Shown: positions 6,524-12,603 of the stretch, one piece after another | How the letters are laid out: every line of letters begins with the position of its first letter | Position numbering within the stretch: the stretch's first letter is position 1 | Assembly: GCA_018609665.1 (NCBI GenBank) | Contig: JAHENN010000237.1 | Coordinates: 1-13,505 of the forward strand | DNA from: Haloarculaceae archaeon | Lineage (GTDB): Archaea; Halobacteriota; Halobacteria; Halobacteriales; Haloarculaceae | Length of the DNA stretch: 13,505 nt | Direction: 5' to 3' | Notes under the pieces: generated by a model | Databases searched by the model: none | What the model saw: the letters and a program-made list of their open reading frames with translations, nothing else | Told to the model about the DNA's origin: nothing | Translations under genes and position numbers: made by a program

Positions 6524-6544
6524 GGCGGCCGTCCGGCCCGCGGG

Positions 6545-6551
6545 GTAATGA
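6545..6551 (-). promoter_or_regulatory. TATA-like box of the PEBP-like gene
   Basis: The minus strand reads TCATTAC, 22-28 nt upstream of the ATG at 6523. It uses the same ATTAC core as the box of the divergent HEWD gene. Confidence 0.4.
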
Positions 6552-6574
6552 CGCGTGTGGTTCGGCGCCGTGCC

Positions 6575-6583
6575 GTTGATTAC
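6575..6583 (+). promoter_or_regulatory. TATA-like box of the HEWD-cutA pair
   Basis: TTGATTAC at 23-31 nt before the ATG at 6606, spacing that fits a leaderless transcript. It shares the ATTAC core with the divergent PEBP promoter about 30 nt away, so the two promoters lie back to back in an 82-nt region. Confidence 0.5.
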
Positions 6584-6605
6584 GGTGGCCGTCCTCACGC
6601 CGAAT

Positions 6606-6794
6606 ATGGACGCCGAAATCGTACCGCCCGACCGCCGGCGGTGCCAGCGCTGCGGCCGCACCGACGTCTGGGACGAGTCGGCCGGCAAGTGGGTCATCGC
6701 CGTCGAGGACGGCGAACGACGGGTCGGCAACAAACACTGCATCCACGAGTGGGACATCAACGGCCAGTACAACCCGGTGGCCGACGGGGAGTGA
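6606..6794 (+). CDS. Small HEWD family zinc-binding protein
   Basis: A 62-residue haloarchaeal small protein of unknown function. It has CQRC (Cys13, Cys16) and a second ligand pair in HCIHEWD (Cys45, His47), enough to form one zinc site; the HEWDINGQY motif gives this family its name. It begins EIVPPDRRRC, typical of the group. Like other haloarchaeal small zinc proteins it may be regulatory or bind a partner protein, but nothing in the sequence shows which. ATG 6606 is chosen because the promoter box sits 25 nt upstream and the longer in-frame start at 6555 would add a non-conserved hydrophobic stretch. Only 4 nt separate its stop from the cutA start, so the two are co-transcribed. Confidence 0.88.
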   Translation: MDAEIVPPDRRRCQRCGRTDVWDESAGKWVIAVEDGERRVGNKHCIHEWDINGQYNPVADGE

Positions 6795-6798
6795 GCCG

Positions 6799-7104
6799 GT
6801 GCCGACCGCCTACGTGACGGTGCCGCCGTCGGCGGCCGACGACATCGCGGCCGCGCTCGTCGAGGAGGAACTGGCCGCCTGCGTCAACCGCCTCGACTGC
6901 CGGTCGACCTACCGCTGGGACGGCGAGGTCGTCGACGAACCGGAGGTCGTCCTGCTGGCGAAGACCACCGACCGCGGCTACGGGGCGCTCCGGGACCGCG
7001 TGGTCGCACTCCATCCCCACGAGGTGCCGTGCGTCAAGCGGTTCGACGAGACGGACCTCCTCGACGCCTTCGGCGAGTGGGTGGCGGCGAGCGTCGACGT
7101 CTAG
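6799..7104 (+). CDS. cutA: CutA family divalent-cation tolerance protein
   Basis: Small cytosolic protein of 101 residues, of the length and fold of CutA, a very stable trimer resembling PII proteins. It was first linked to copper tolerance; its true biochemical role is unsettled. Motifs: AYVTVPP at the first strand, EELAACVNRLDC (23-34), STYRWDGEVVDEPEVVLLAKT (36-56) and HPHEVPCVKRF (72-82). Cys28 and Cys34 could contact metal. It starts with GTG at 6799; GGGGAG at 6786-6791, inside the HEWD stop region, can act as ribosome binding site. It is paired with the HEWD gene, an arrangement suggesting a shared metal-related task (inference). Its TAG stop overlaps that of the convergent membrane-protein gene in one CTAG. 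Confidence 0.93.
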   Translation: MPTAYVTVPPSAADDIAAALVEEELAACVNRLDCRSTYRWDGEVVDEPEVVLLAKTTDRGYGALRDRVVALHPHEVPCVKRFDETDLLDAFGEWVAASVDV

Positions 7105-8174
7105 AACGGCGTCGGCAGCAGTGCCTGCTGGAAGACGCCGACCAGGTCCAGCAGGACGACCAGCGACGTCCCGACGAGGATGCCGACGGCCGGCGGGTCG
7201 AGGTGGGTGTCGGCGTGGGCGTAGAACAGCCGCTGGGCGAGTTCGGCGGCCAGCGCGGTCACGACGCCGAAGGCGGCCCCGACGAGGAGGGCGACCGCCA
7301 GGCTCGTGGCGGCCGCGAACGCCGCCGGCGTCGACGCCTCGCCCGACAGCCCGACGACCGCCAGCGACGACACCAGCGCCGCGTGGTGGGTGACGGGGAC
7401 CCGCTCGACGCCGGCGCAGTGAAACAGCAGCGTCGCGGCCGCCAGCCCGAACGCGAGGAACGGGCTCCCGGTCCGGTGGGTGAGGAAGGCGCCGACGACG
7501 CCGACAACGGCCCCGAGCAGCGCGACCCGCTCCCACTCGTACTGGTGGGGGAGCCACGGCTCGACGGCGAACCGGCGCCGGTCGTCGCCGCCGTCGCCCC
7601 CGGCCCGGGGCGGCCGCCGGACCCGGCGCTCGTAGGGCGTCATGTCGAGCGGCGTCTCCCCGCGGACCGTCCCGACCAGCGGGAACCCGAGCAAGAGCCG
7701 GTGCAGCAGCCCCGAGGCGACGATCCCGAAGAAGATGGGGTCGAACGGCAGCCCCAGCCGGACCGACGCCGCCACGAGGCCGACGCCGACGACGCCGAAG
7801 GCGCCGCCGACGACCATCACGTCGGCCCGCGGGCCGAGCGCGGCGGTGACGTGTTTGGCCTCGTGGTAGTCGAAGTCGGAATCGAGATACCCCTGGCGGG
7901 CGGCGAAGGCGGTCGCGGCCGCCCCGCCGGCGAAGGCGACGTGCGGCCCGAACAGCGGTCCGAGGCCGGTGAGGGCGGTCAGCCCGCTCGACCCCAGCGC
8001 CGCCGGGTCCCCGCTCGGCCCCGGGACGGTCTCGGCGGCGACGTCGACGGCCTCGCCGACGACGACGAGCACGCCCGCCAGCGAGAACGCCTCGAGAGCG
8101 CCGACTGCGGCGCCGAAGGCCCCGCCGGCGAAGGCGACGACGACCAGCTCCAGCGGGTCAGCCACCCTGACCAC
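7101..8174 (-). CDS. His-rich polytopic membrane protein, function unknown
   Basis: An integral membrane protein of 357 residues that I cannot place in a characterised family. About eight hydrophobic segments are visible (roughly 8-45, 76-92, 118-140, 146-168, 217-232, 238-254, 264-300 and 328-346), with a hydrophilic, Arg/Gly/Asp-rich loop at ~172-215. Many histidines lie at or near membrane segments: His78, His104 and His108 (YHEAKH), His158, His252, His263-264 and the AHADTH run at 320-324. Such a pattern could mean metal or proton handling, but no known transporter signature is evident. Codon use and the acid/Arg balance match real haloarchaeal genes. The start is GTG 8174; GTG 8165 (three codons in) is equally possible. 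No TATA box precedes it, so it is probably co-transcribed with the Cys-module gene 77 nt upstream. Confidence 0.8.
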   Translation of the reverse strand: MVRVADPLELVVVAFAGGAFGAAVGALEAFSLAGVLVVVGEAVDVAAETVPGPSGDPAALGSSGLTALTGLGPLFGPHVAFAGGAAATAFAARQGYLDSDFDYHEAKHVTAALGPRADVMVVGGAFGVVGVGLVAASVRLGLPFDPIFFGIVASGLLHRLLLGFPLVGTVRGETPLDMTPYERRVRRPPRAGGDGGDDRRRFAVEPWLPHQYEWERVALLGAVVGVVGAFLTHRTGSPFLAFGLAAATLLFHCAGVERVPVTHHAALVSSLAVVGLSGEASTPAAFAAATSLAVALLVGAAFGVVTALAAELAQRLFYAHADTHLDPPAVGILVGTSLVVLLDLVGVFQQALLPTPF

Positions 8175-8209
8175 CCGTGGACGTCAACGACATGGGTGGC
8201 CGGTGGTTC

Positions 8210-8238
8210 GCCGAGCCGCATAGCGTTGGCGGTTCGGC
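8210..8238 (-). terminator. Potential hairpin between the Cys-module gene and the membrane-protein gene
   Basis: GCCGAGCCGC (8210-8219) faces GCGGTTCGGC (8229-8238) across a 9-nt loop. On the plus strand all ten pairs form, with one G-T wobble; on the minus-strand transcript the sixth pair is an A-C mismatch. It lies inside the 77-nt gap, just after the upstream gene's stop. No T-run follows, so attenuation or RNA processing is as likely as termination. Confidence 0.3.
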
Positions 8239-8251
8239 CGGCCGCCGGGCG

Positions 8252-9265
8252 TCAGCCCTCGGGCACCGGCGGCGACCAGGAGTGGCGGTCGGCCACGAAC
8301 CGGAAGAAGCCGGGGAAGCCGTGGTCGTGGCCGAGGAGTTCGGCGGCGAAGGCGTGCTCGCCGGGGTCCCCGAAGCCGCCGGAGCCGACGAGCCGCCGCA
8401 GCACCTCCTCGACGTCGTCCGTCGCGCCGTCGAAGGCGTCGACGAAGCCGGCCGGCGTGTCGTCGAACCGCTCGTCGAACCTCGTCTCGGCCCGCTCGTA
8501 GGCCGTCTCCAGCCACGACTCGACGGCCGCCTCCCGGCGCCGCTCGTAGGCACCCCGGAGCCGCTCGAACTCGCCGGCGCTGAGCGGGTCCGTCGCCGAC
8601 AGGAAGGTCACCAGCGTCACGGCCGTCTCCCGGACGACCGGGTGGTCGGCGTCGGCGCTCGGGAGCCGCAGCTCCGCGACCGTCTCGCCGCCGGCGCCCA
8701 TCGCCGCCGCGTAGCCGTCGTCCGCTCGCCGCAGCGACAGCGTCCCCCGGAAGCGGCCGTGCCGGAACAGCCGCTCGACGCCCTCCCCGCGACGCCGGCC
8801 GTCCGTCGCCGTCCAGTTCGTAATCCCGAGGTCGGCGAGCGGCGGCGTGAAGAGCGTCGGCGACAGCAGCAGTTCGACCAGCTCGACGTGGCTCAGCGCG
8901 TCGACGCAGGGAATCCGCGAGAGCGCTCGCAGCGCCCGCTCTTCGTCGTCGACCGTCGCCTGCCGGCCGCAGGACTGGCAGGCGACCGTCCGGGGGGCGT
9001 CGGGGTGTTTCCCGGTCGTCGTCGGGAGGTGGTCGCCGGCGGAGACGTCCGGGGGTTCCCGCCGGGCACAGGAGACCGCCGCCAGCTCCTCGAGGGCGCG
9101 CCGGATCGGCGTCTCGGCGACGACCGCGTGCTCGACCGCGACGCCGCAGTCCCGGCACCGAACGACCCGCTCCCGGGGGTGCAGCTCCGGGCTGTGGTCG
9201 CCCGCGGCCGCCGGGTCGACGCCGAAGTCCTCGATGGTCGTCGACCGGGCGTCGCGGCTCGCCAT
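8252..9265 (-). CDS. Haloarchaeal protein with two Cys-rich (zinc-ribbon-like) modules, function unknown
   Basis: Soluble acidic protein of 337 residues with no characterised match that I recognise. The N-terminal third contains two similar units: RCRDCG (Cys37, Cys40) followed by ALEELAAVSC (Cys66), and ACQSCG (Cys96, Cys99) followed by ALRALSRIPC (Cys120). They look like a duplicated module and together could bind two metals, though each has only three Cys. The rest (130-337) is helical and charged, with no membrane segments; it includes ATDPLSAGEFERLRGAYERRRE and ends in an aromatic region (HDHGFPGFFRFVADRHSWS). ATG 9265 has a T-rich box 23-29 nt upstream. Divergent from the FlaD/E-actin cluster and followed by the membrane-protein gene, its likely operon partner. 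Confidence 0.82.
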   Translation of the reverse strand: MASRDARSTTIEDFGVDPAAAGDHSPELHPRERVVRCRDCGVAVEHAVVAETPIRRALEELAAVSCARREPPDVSAGDHLPTTTGKHPDAPRTVACQSCGRQATVDDEERALRALSRIPCVDALSHVELVELLLSPTLFTPPLADLGITNWTATDGRRRGEGVERLFRHGRFRGTLSLRRADDGYAAAMGAGGETVAELRLPSADADHPVVRETAVTLVTFLSATDPLSAGEFERLRGAYERRREAAVESWLETAYERAETRFDERFDDTPAGFVDAFDGATDDVEEVLRRLVGSGGFGDPGEHAFAAELLGHDHGFPGFFRFVADRHSWSPPVPEG

Positions 9266-9287
9266 GCGTCGGCTTCGCGGCTCGGCT

Positions 9288-9294
9288 CAAAAAC
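9288..9294 (-). promoter_or_regulatory. TATA-like box of the Cys-module gene
   Basis: The minus strand reads GTTTTTG, 23-29 nt from the ATG at 9265, consistent with a leaderless transcript. It lies 12 nt from the left arm of the inverted repeat at 9306-9340. Confidence 0.5.
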
Positions 9295-9305
9295 GGTACG
9301 CCCGA

Positions 9306-9340
9306 TATCGAGCGACGACTCCGCCGCACACGGCTCGATA
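9306..9340. promoter_or_regulatory. Inverted repeat between two divergent promoters (candidate operator)
   Basis: TATCGAGC (9306-9313) and GCTCGATA (9333-9340) form a perfect 8-bp inverted repeat with a 19-nt spacer. Allowing a one-base bulge the arms extend outward as CCG. Its centre (about 9323) lies midway between the two TATA-like boxes (9288-9294 and 9351-9357), 11-12 nt from each. A protein binding here could control both directions. No regulator is identified; inference from symmetry and position. Confidence 0.45.
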
Positions 9341-9350
9341 CGGACCCGGC

Positions 9351-9357
9351 GTTTAAG
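9351..9357 (+). promoter_or_regulatory. TATA-like box of the FlaD/E-domain gene
   Basis: GTTTAAG lies 37-43 nt before the ATG at 9394 and is close to the haloarchaeal TATA consensus. Transcription would start near 9380 and give a short leader of about 13 nt. Confidence 0.5.
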
Positions 9358-9393
9358 CCGTCGTGTGCCCGTCTCCCGGACGTGAGATAGCGC

Positions 9394-9990
9394 ATGGGCG
9401 ACCTCGACCCCAACGAGTACGACCTCGGCGAACTCCGCGACGCGGCCGGCGGGCGCCAGGGGGCCGGCGACCGTGGCCGCGAGGCCGAGGTCGACCCCGA
9501 GCCGGAACGGGAGCGAGAGCGGGAGCCGACCGGCACGGAGTCGGCGTCGACGGCCCGGCGGCTCGAGGTGTCCGTCTCGACGGAGGCCGACGCCGAGACC
9601 GACGTCGAGGCCGACGCCGCAGGCGACGAGCGGCACCGCGAGCCCGGCCGCACGGACCCGGCCGACGGACTGGACCGGGAGACGCTCTCCCGGCTCGACG
9701 GCGACGCGAGCCGGCCGTACCTGTCGCGGATCCCGGAGGGGTACGACGCCCAGCTCGACGTGCTGGAGTGGCTCGACGGCCTCGTGGAGCGGGGCGGCGT
9801 CGAGGCGACCCACGAGGCGCTCGACCACTACGAGGCGGTCGGGTGGCTGTCGGCGGACAGCCGGGCCCGGCTGGAGACGTTCCTCGAGGGGCTGGCGGAC
9901 GGCGGCGCGCCGCCGGGCGGGTCCCTCGGCGTCGCCGCCCACCGCCGCAGCCTCACCTACGTCGCCCGGCTGACGAGTCGGCTGGAGTGA
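9394..9990 (+). CDS. FlaD/FlaE (ArlD/E) domain protein outside an archaellum operon
   Basis: A 198-residue protein whose C-terminal ~95 residues match the archaeal flagellar accessory FlaD/E domain: RPYLSRIPEGYDAQLDVLEWL (107-127), then GGVEATHEALDHYEAVGWLS (134-153) and a closing SLTYVARLTSRLE (186-198). In archaella the FlaC/D/E proteins form a cytosolic structure beneath the motor and connect it to the chemotaxis adaptor. The N-terminus begins MGDLDPNEYDLGELR, a short motif before a disordered, Glu/Asp/Arg-rich linker (~20-100). No other motility gene is visible in the window; instead the next gene is a salactin-like actin. This could be a positioning or scaffold protein reusing the FlaD/E domain, or a scattered archaellum paralogue. 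ATG 9394 is clear. A 61-nt gap containing a strong TATA box separates it from the actin gene. Confidence 0.86.
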   Translation: MGDLDPNEYDLGELRDAAGGRQGAGDRGREAEVDPEPEREREREPTGTESASTARRLEVSVSTEADAETDVEADAAGDERHREPGRTDPADGLDRETLSRLDGDASRPYLSRIPEGYDAQLDVLEWLDGLVERGGVEATHEALDHYEAVGWLSADSRARLETFLEGLADGGAPPGGSLGVAAHRRSLTYVARLTSRLE

Positions 9991-10019
9991 CGGCCGGTCC
10001 GGCGCCGACCCGGTGGAAG

Positions 10020-10028
10020 GTATTTTAC
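10020..10028 (+). promoter_or_regulatory. TATA-like box of the actin-homologue gene
   Basis: GTATTTTAC is the most AT-rich stretch of the region, 24-32 nt before the ATG at 10052. TAGGAG at 10037-10042 lies 10 nt before the same ATG and could act as a ribosome binding site on a longer transcript from the FlaD/E gene. The gene may therefore be expressed both leaderless and by read-through. Confidence 0.6.
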
Positions 10029-10051
10029 TGTCCCGGTAGGAGCATGGAGTC

Positions 10052-11161
10052 ATGGGAGACGACGACGCACCCGACGAGTCAGACGCGGACGCAGGCGCAG
10101 ACCCAGACGCAGGCGACGAGCCGGCGGCCGACGGCGGGCCGGTGCCGGTCGGCGTCAAGCTCGGCAGCACCCGGACCGTCATCGTCTATCCGTCGCCGTC
10201 CGGCGACGGGACGGAGGTCGTCCGGACGCTGACCTGTCTCGCCACCTACGAGGACGTCCTCACCGGCGAGGAGCGGGTGCTGTACGGCGACGAGGCCGCC
10301 CGGGAGTACCCCGACGAGGTGCAGTTCATGCTCCGGTCGGGCCTGCCGGAGGACGCCGAGAGCGTCGAGATGGCCTCGCGGTTCTTCGACGCGGTGCTGG
10401 AGGCCAACGACGTGCCGGAACACAGCACCGTCGTCTACGCCATCCCGACGATCGACAACGAGGCGGGGCTGGCGAACCTCCAGCAGGTCGTCGAGGAGAG
10501 CCGCATCGGCGGCGAGCTGGTGCGGAGCTACCCCGAGTCGCTCTGCGGGGCGCTGCCGGCCTTCGACGACCCGCTGGGCGCCATCGACGACATCTTCGTC
10601 GCGGTCAACATGGGGTCGACGAACCTCGAGGTCTGTGCCTACCGCCGCGGCGAGCAGCTGGCGCCGATGTCGACGGGGTCGGTGACGGGCAACGAGGTCG
10701 ACCGCCGCATCGCCAACTACGTCGAGGAGGAAACCCAGGGCCGGGTGAACATCGACCCGACGACGGCCCGCGAGTACAAGGAGGAACACGCCGACTTCGA
10801 CGCCTTCGAGCCGTTCACCGACGTCATCCAGCAGCCCGGCGGCGGCGCCCACGAGTTCACCATCGAGGACAGCGTCATGGACGCCTGCAACGAGTACGTC
10901 GACGCGGCCGTCGACGAGGTGGCCAACGCCTTTCTGCCGGAACTGGCCAACGACAACATGAAAATCTACAACCTCGCCCTCGAGAAGCCGGTGGTGCTCA
11001 CCGGCGGGATGGCGTGTCTGTCGGGCATCGTCGACGTCTTCGAGGAGCGGCTGAGCGACGCGCTCCAGCGGGACATCACCGCCGGCCACCCGGACCGGCC
11101 GGACCTGGCGGCCGCACAGGGCGCACACGCCGTCGCCGAGCACCTCAACCGGAGCCTCTGA
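10052..11161 (+). CDS. Actin-fold cytoskeletal ATPase, salactin/volactin-like
   Basis: An actin/Hsp70-superfamily protein of 369 residues. Visible nucleotide-binding motifs are phosphate-1 (VGVKLGSTRTVI, 33-44), a connecting strand (VVYAIPTID, 127-135), phosphate-2 (VNMGSTNLEV, 185-194), the adenosine motif (VVLTGGMACLSGI, 314-326) and a final GAHAVAEHL helix (357-365). Haloarchaea have an actin family of this kind (salactin in Halobacterium, volactin in Haloferax), reported to form dynamic filaments and to affect cell shape or division. I assign this protein there by overall pattern, not by alignment. The first ~30 residues are an acidic Asp/Ala tail, probably disordered. It lies downstream of the FlaD/E-domain gene and 54 nt upstream of a two-TM membrane protein, a plausible partner or anchor (inference). 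Alternative: a generic MreB/ParM-like actin. Confidence 0.86.
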   Translation: MGDDDAPDESDADAGADPDAGDEPAADGGPVPVGVKLGSTRTVIVYPSPSGDGTEVVRTLTCLATYEDVLTGEERVLYGDEAAREYPDEVQFMLRSGLPEDAESVEMASRFFDAVLEANDVPEHSTVVYAIPTIDNEAGLANLQQVVEESRIGGELVRSYPESLCGALPAFDDPLGAIDDIFVAVNMGSTNLEVCAYRRGEQLAPMSTGSVTGNEVDRRIANYVEEETQGRVNIDPTTAREYKEEHADFDAFEPFTDVIQQPGGGAHEFTIEDSVMDACNEYVDAAVDEVANAFLPELANDNMKIYNLALEKPVVLTGGMACLSGIVDVFEERLSDALQRDITAGHPDRPDLAAAQGAHAVAEHLNRSL

Positions 11162-11215
11162 GTCCGGCGCCGAGCCCGTCCGAACGCCTTTGTCGCCGAT
11201 GGGCCAACGCCGGCC

Positions 11216-12010
11216 ATGGGGCTGGACCCCGGCGAGATCGCCCGCGTCGACGTCGCCGACGACTCCCCCGACCCGGCCGACTGTCTGCCGCCGGGCGAGG
11301 AGCCGCTCGCCCGTGCGGAGCTCTCGCCGGGGTGGGTCGCCGTCACCGACCGCGAGCTGCTGGCGTACCGCCCCGGCCGAGAGCCACCGCTCGTCCGTGT
11401 CCCGCGGCCGAACGTCACGGGCCTGTCGGTCCGCCGGGCCGGCGCCCGGCGGGTCGTCGGCTACGTCCCGGCGGTGGCGGCCGGCGCCGTCGTCGCCCTC
11501 CTGGCCGGCGGGCTGCTGCTGGCCGTCGACCCGACGGCGTTCGTCACCCTGCCGGACGCGCCGGGCGTCGAGCCGGTCGCGCGGCTCGTCGGCGCCTTCG
11601 CCCGCGGGCTGCGGCTGCTCGGGACGGTGCTGCTGTTCGCCGGACTGTTCGGGCTGCTGTCGGCCGCCGCCGCCGTCGGCTACTGGCTGCTGTCGCGGTC
11701 GGTGACGCTCCGCGTCGAGCGCGGCGGCGCCGACCCGGTCGAGTGTCCGACCACCCGCGGCGCAGGCCGGCGGGCGCTGCGGACCCTCGCGGCGGCGCTC
11801 GACACGGACGCCGATGGCGGTGGCGATGTCGACGCCGGGGCGGAATCGGAGCCAACGACGGAGCCGGAGCCGGACCTGGACCCAGAGCCGGCGCCGGACC
11901 CCGCGAACGCCGACGCCGACGCCGGGCCGGAGACGGACGGCGTGCCGGACGACGGCGAGTCGCGGTCGGACCCGGAGCCGGGACCGGGGACGGACGCCGA
12001 CCCCGACTGA
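11216..12010 (+). CDS. Two-TM membrane protein with PH-like N-terminus and acidic Pro-rich tail
   Basis: A 264-residue haloarchaeal protein that I cannot assign to a named family. Residues ~25-75 (ELSPGWVAVTDRELLAYRP...) resemble a small bacterial-type PH domain, with a strand-rich VAVTDRELLAY core. Two membrane segments follow at ~81-103 and ~132-159, then a strand (SVTLRVERG). The last ~68 residues (197-264) are a low-complexity Asp/Glu/Pro/Gly tail with repeated DPEP-like units. By topology both ends would be on the same side of the membrane, probably cytosolic. The ATG at 11216 has a weak CCTTTGTC box about 26 nt upstream, but the 54-nt gap also allows co-transcription with the actin gene. 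It may be an actin-interacting membrane component; this rests only on position. Confidence 0.75.
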   Translation: MGLDPGEIARVDVADDSPDPADCLPPGEEPLARAELSPGWVAVTDRELLAYRPGREPPLVRVPRPNVTGLSVRRAGARRVVGYVPAVAAGAVVALLAGGLLLAVDPTAFVTLPDAPGVEPVARLVGAFARGLRLLGTVLLFAGLFGLLSAAAAVGYWLLSRSVTLRVERGGADPVECPTTRGAGRRALRTLAAALDTDADGGGDVDAGAESEPTTEPEPDLDPEPAPDPANADADAGPETDGVPDDGESRSDPEPGPGTDADPD

Positions 12011-12095
12011 GCGGCCGCCGGCCGCAGCGCCCCTGGCGGCCGAGGCGGCCGTCCCAACCGGGAGGTTCTTGACCCGTCGTCGCCACCGCCCCGTC

Positions 12096-12566
12096 ATGCA
12101 TCCGCGCGCCGAGGAGTTCGCACGCCGGGCGGCCGACGACCACGGCTTCGACGTCGACGTCCACGAGTTCCCCGAGGGGACGAAGACGGCGGCCGACGCG
12201 GCCGCGGCCGTCGGCTGCGACGTCGCACAGATCGCCAGCGGCATCGTGCTGTCGGCCGACGGGGAGCTGGTCGTCAGCATCACCAGCGGCGCCAACCGGG
12301 TCGACGAGTCGAAGCTGGCCGCCCTCGTCGGCGCCGGGTCGGCGTCGATGGCCGACGCCGACGACGTCAAGGCGACGCTCGGGTGGGCCATCGGCGGCGT
12401 CCCGCCGTTCTGCCACGAGGCCGACGTCCCGGTGTTCATGGACGAGACGCTGACCGACCACGAGGAGGTGTGGGCCGCCGCCGGCACGCCCGAGGCGGTG
12501 TTCCCCATCGCCCCCGGCCGGCTGCGGGAGCTGTCGGGGGCGACCGTCGCCGACGTCGCGGAGTGA
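12096..12566 (+). CDS. YbaK/EbsC (prolyl-tRNA editing domain) family protein
   Basis: A 156-residue cytosolic protein of the YbaK/ProX superfamily, whose members deacylate mischarged tRNA such as Cys-tRNA(Pro) or Ala-tRNA(Pro). Family features: TKTAADAAAAVGCDVAQIASGIVL (29-52), LVVSITSGANRVDESKLAALVG (58-79), ATLGWAIGGVPPFCHE (93-108), VFMDETL (113-119) and VFPIAPGRLRELSGATVADV (135-154). The usual Lys in the QI-x-KS/T-LV segment (YbaK's catalytic Lys) is Ser here (QIASGIVL), so tRNA editing in the classical manner is uncertain. ATG 12096 is chosen because it starts the fold; the in-frame start at 11814 lies inside the upstream gene. Same strand as its neighbours, with an 85-nt gap before and 37 nt after. 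Confidence 0.9.
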   Translation: MHPRAEEFARRAADDHGFDVDVHEFPEGTKTAADAAAAVGCDVAQIASGIVLSADGELVVSITSGANRVDESKLAALVGAGSASMADADDVKATLGWAIGGVPPFCHEADVPVFMDETLTDHEEVWAAAGTPEAVFPIAPGRLRELSGATVADVAE

Positions 12567-12572
12567 CCGCGA

Positions 12573-12581
12573 CGGTTTTGT
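12573..12581 (+). promoter_or_regulatory. TATA-like box of the 93-residue protein gene
   Basis: CGGTTTTGT at 23-31 nt before the ATG at 12604, within the 37-nt gap after the YbaK gene. The spacing fits a leaderless transcript. Confidence 0.45.
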
Positions 12582-12603
12582 CGGCGGCGGCCCTCCGACC
12601 GGC

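Noticed and set aside
6524..6772. N-terminal extension of the PEBP-like protein up to 6772
   Set aside because: It would bury a textbook Tat/lipobox signal peptide and run through the HEWD gene on the other strand; the residues are not haloarchaeal in character.
8177..9385. A 402-codon plus-strand frame opposite the Cys-module gene
   Set aside because: Arg/Val/Ala-rich shadow frame; the minus-strand protein has paired CxxC motifs, acidic composition and a promoter.
9563..12005. Short repeated codon runs (Asp/Ala/Glu/Pro) in the FlaD/E linker, actin N-terminus and membrane-protein tail as DNA tandem repeats or CRISPR-like array
   Set aside because: They are imperfect, in frame and explained by low-complexity acidic protein segments common in haloarchaea; there are no regular spacers.
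10079..12508. An 809-codon open frame on the minus strand opposite the actin, membrane-protein and YbaK genes
   Set aside because: The translation is Arg/Gly/Val-rich low-complexity sequence without domains. Such long antisense frames are expected in GC-rich DNA, and the plus strand holds three recognisable acidic proteins.
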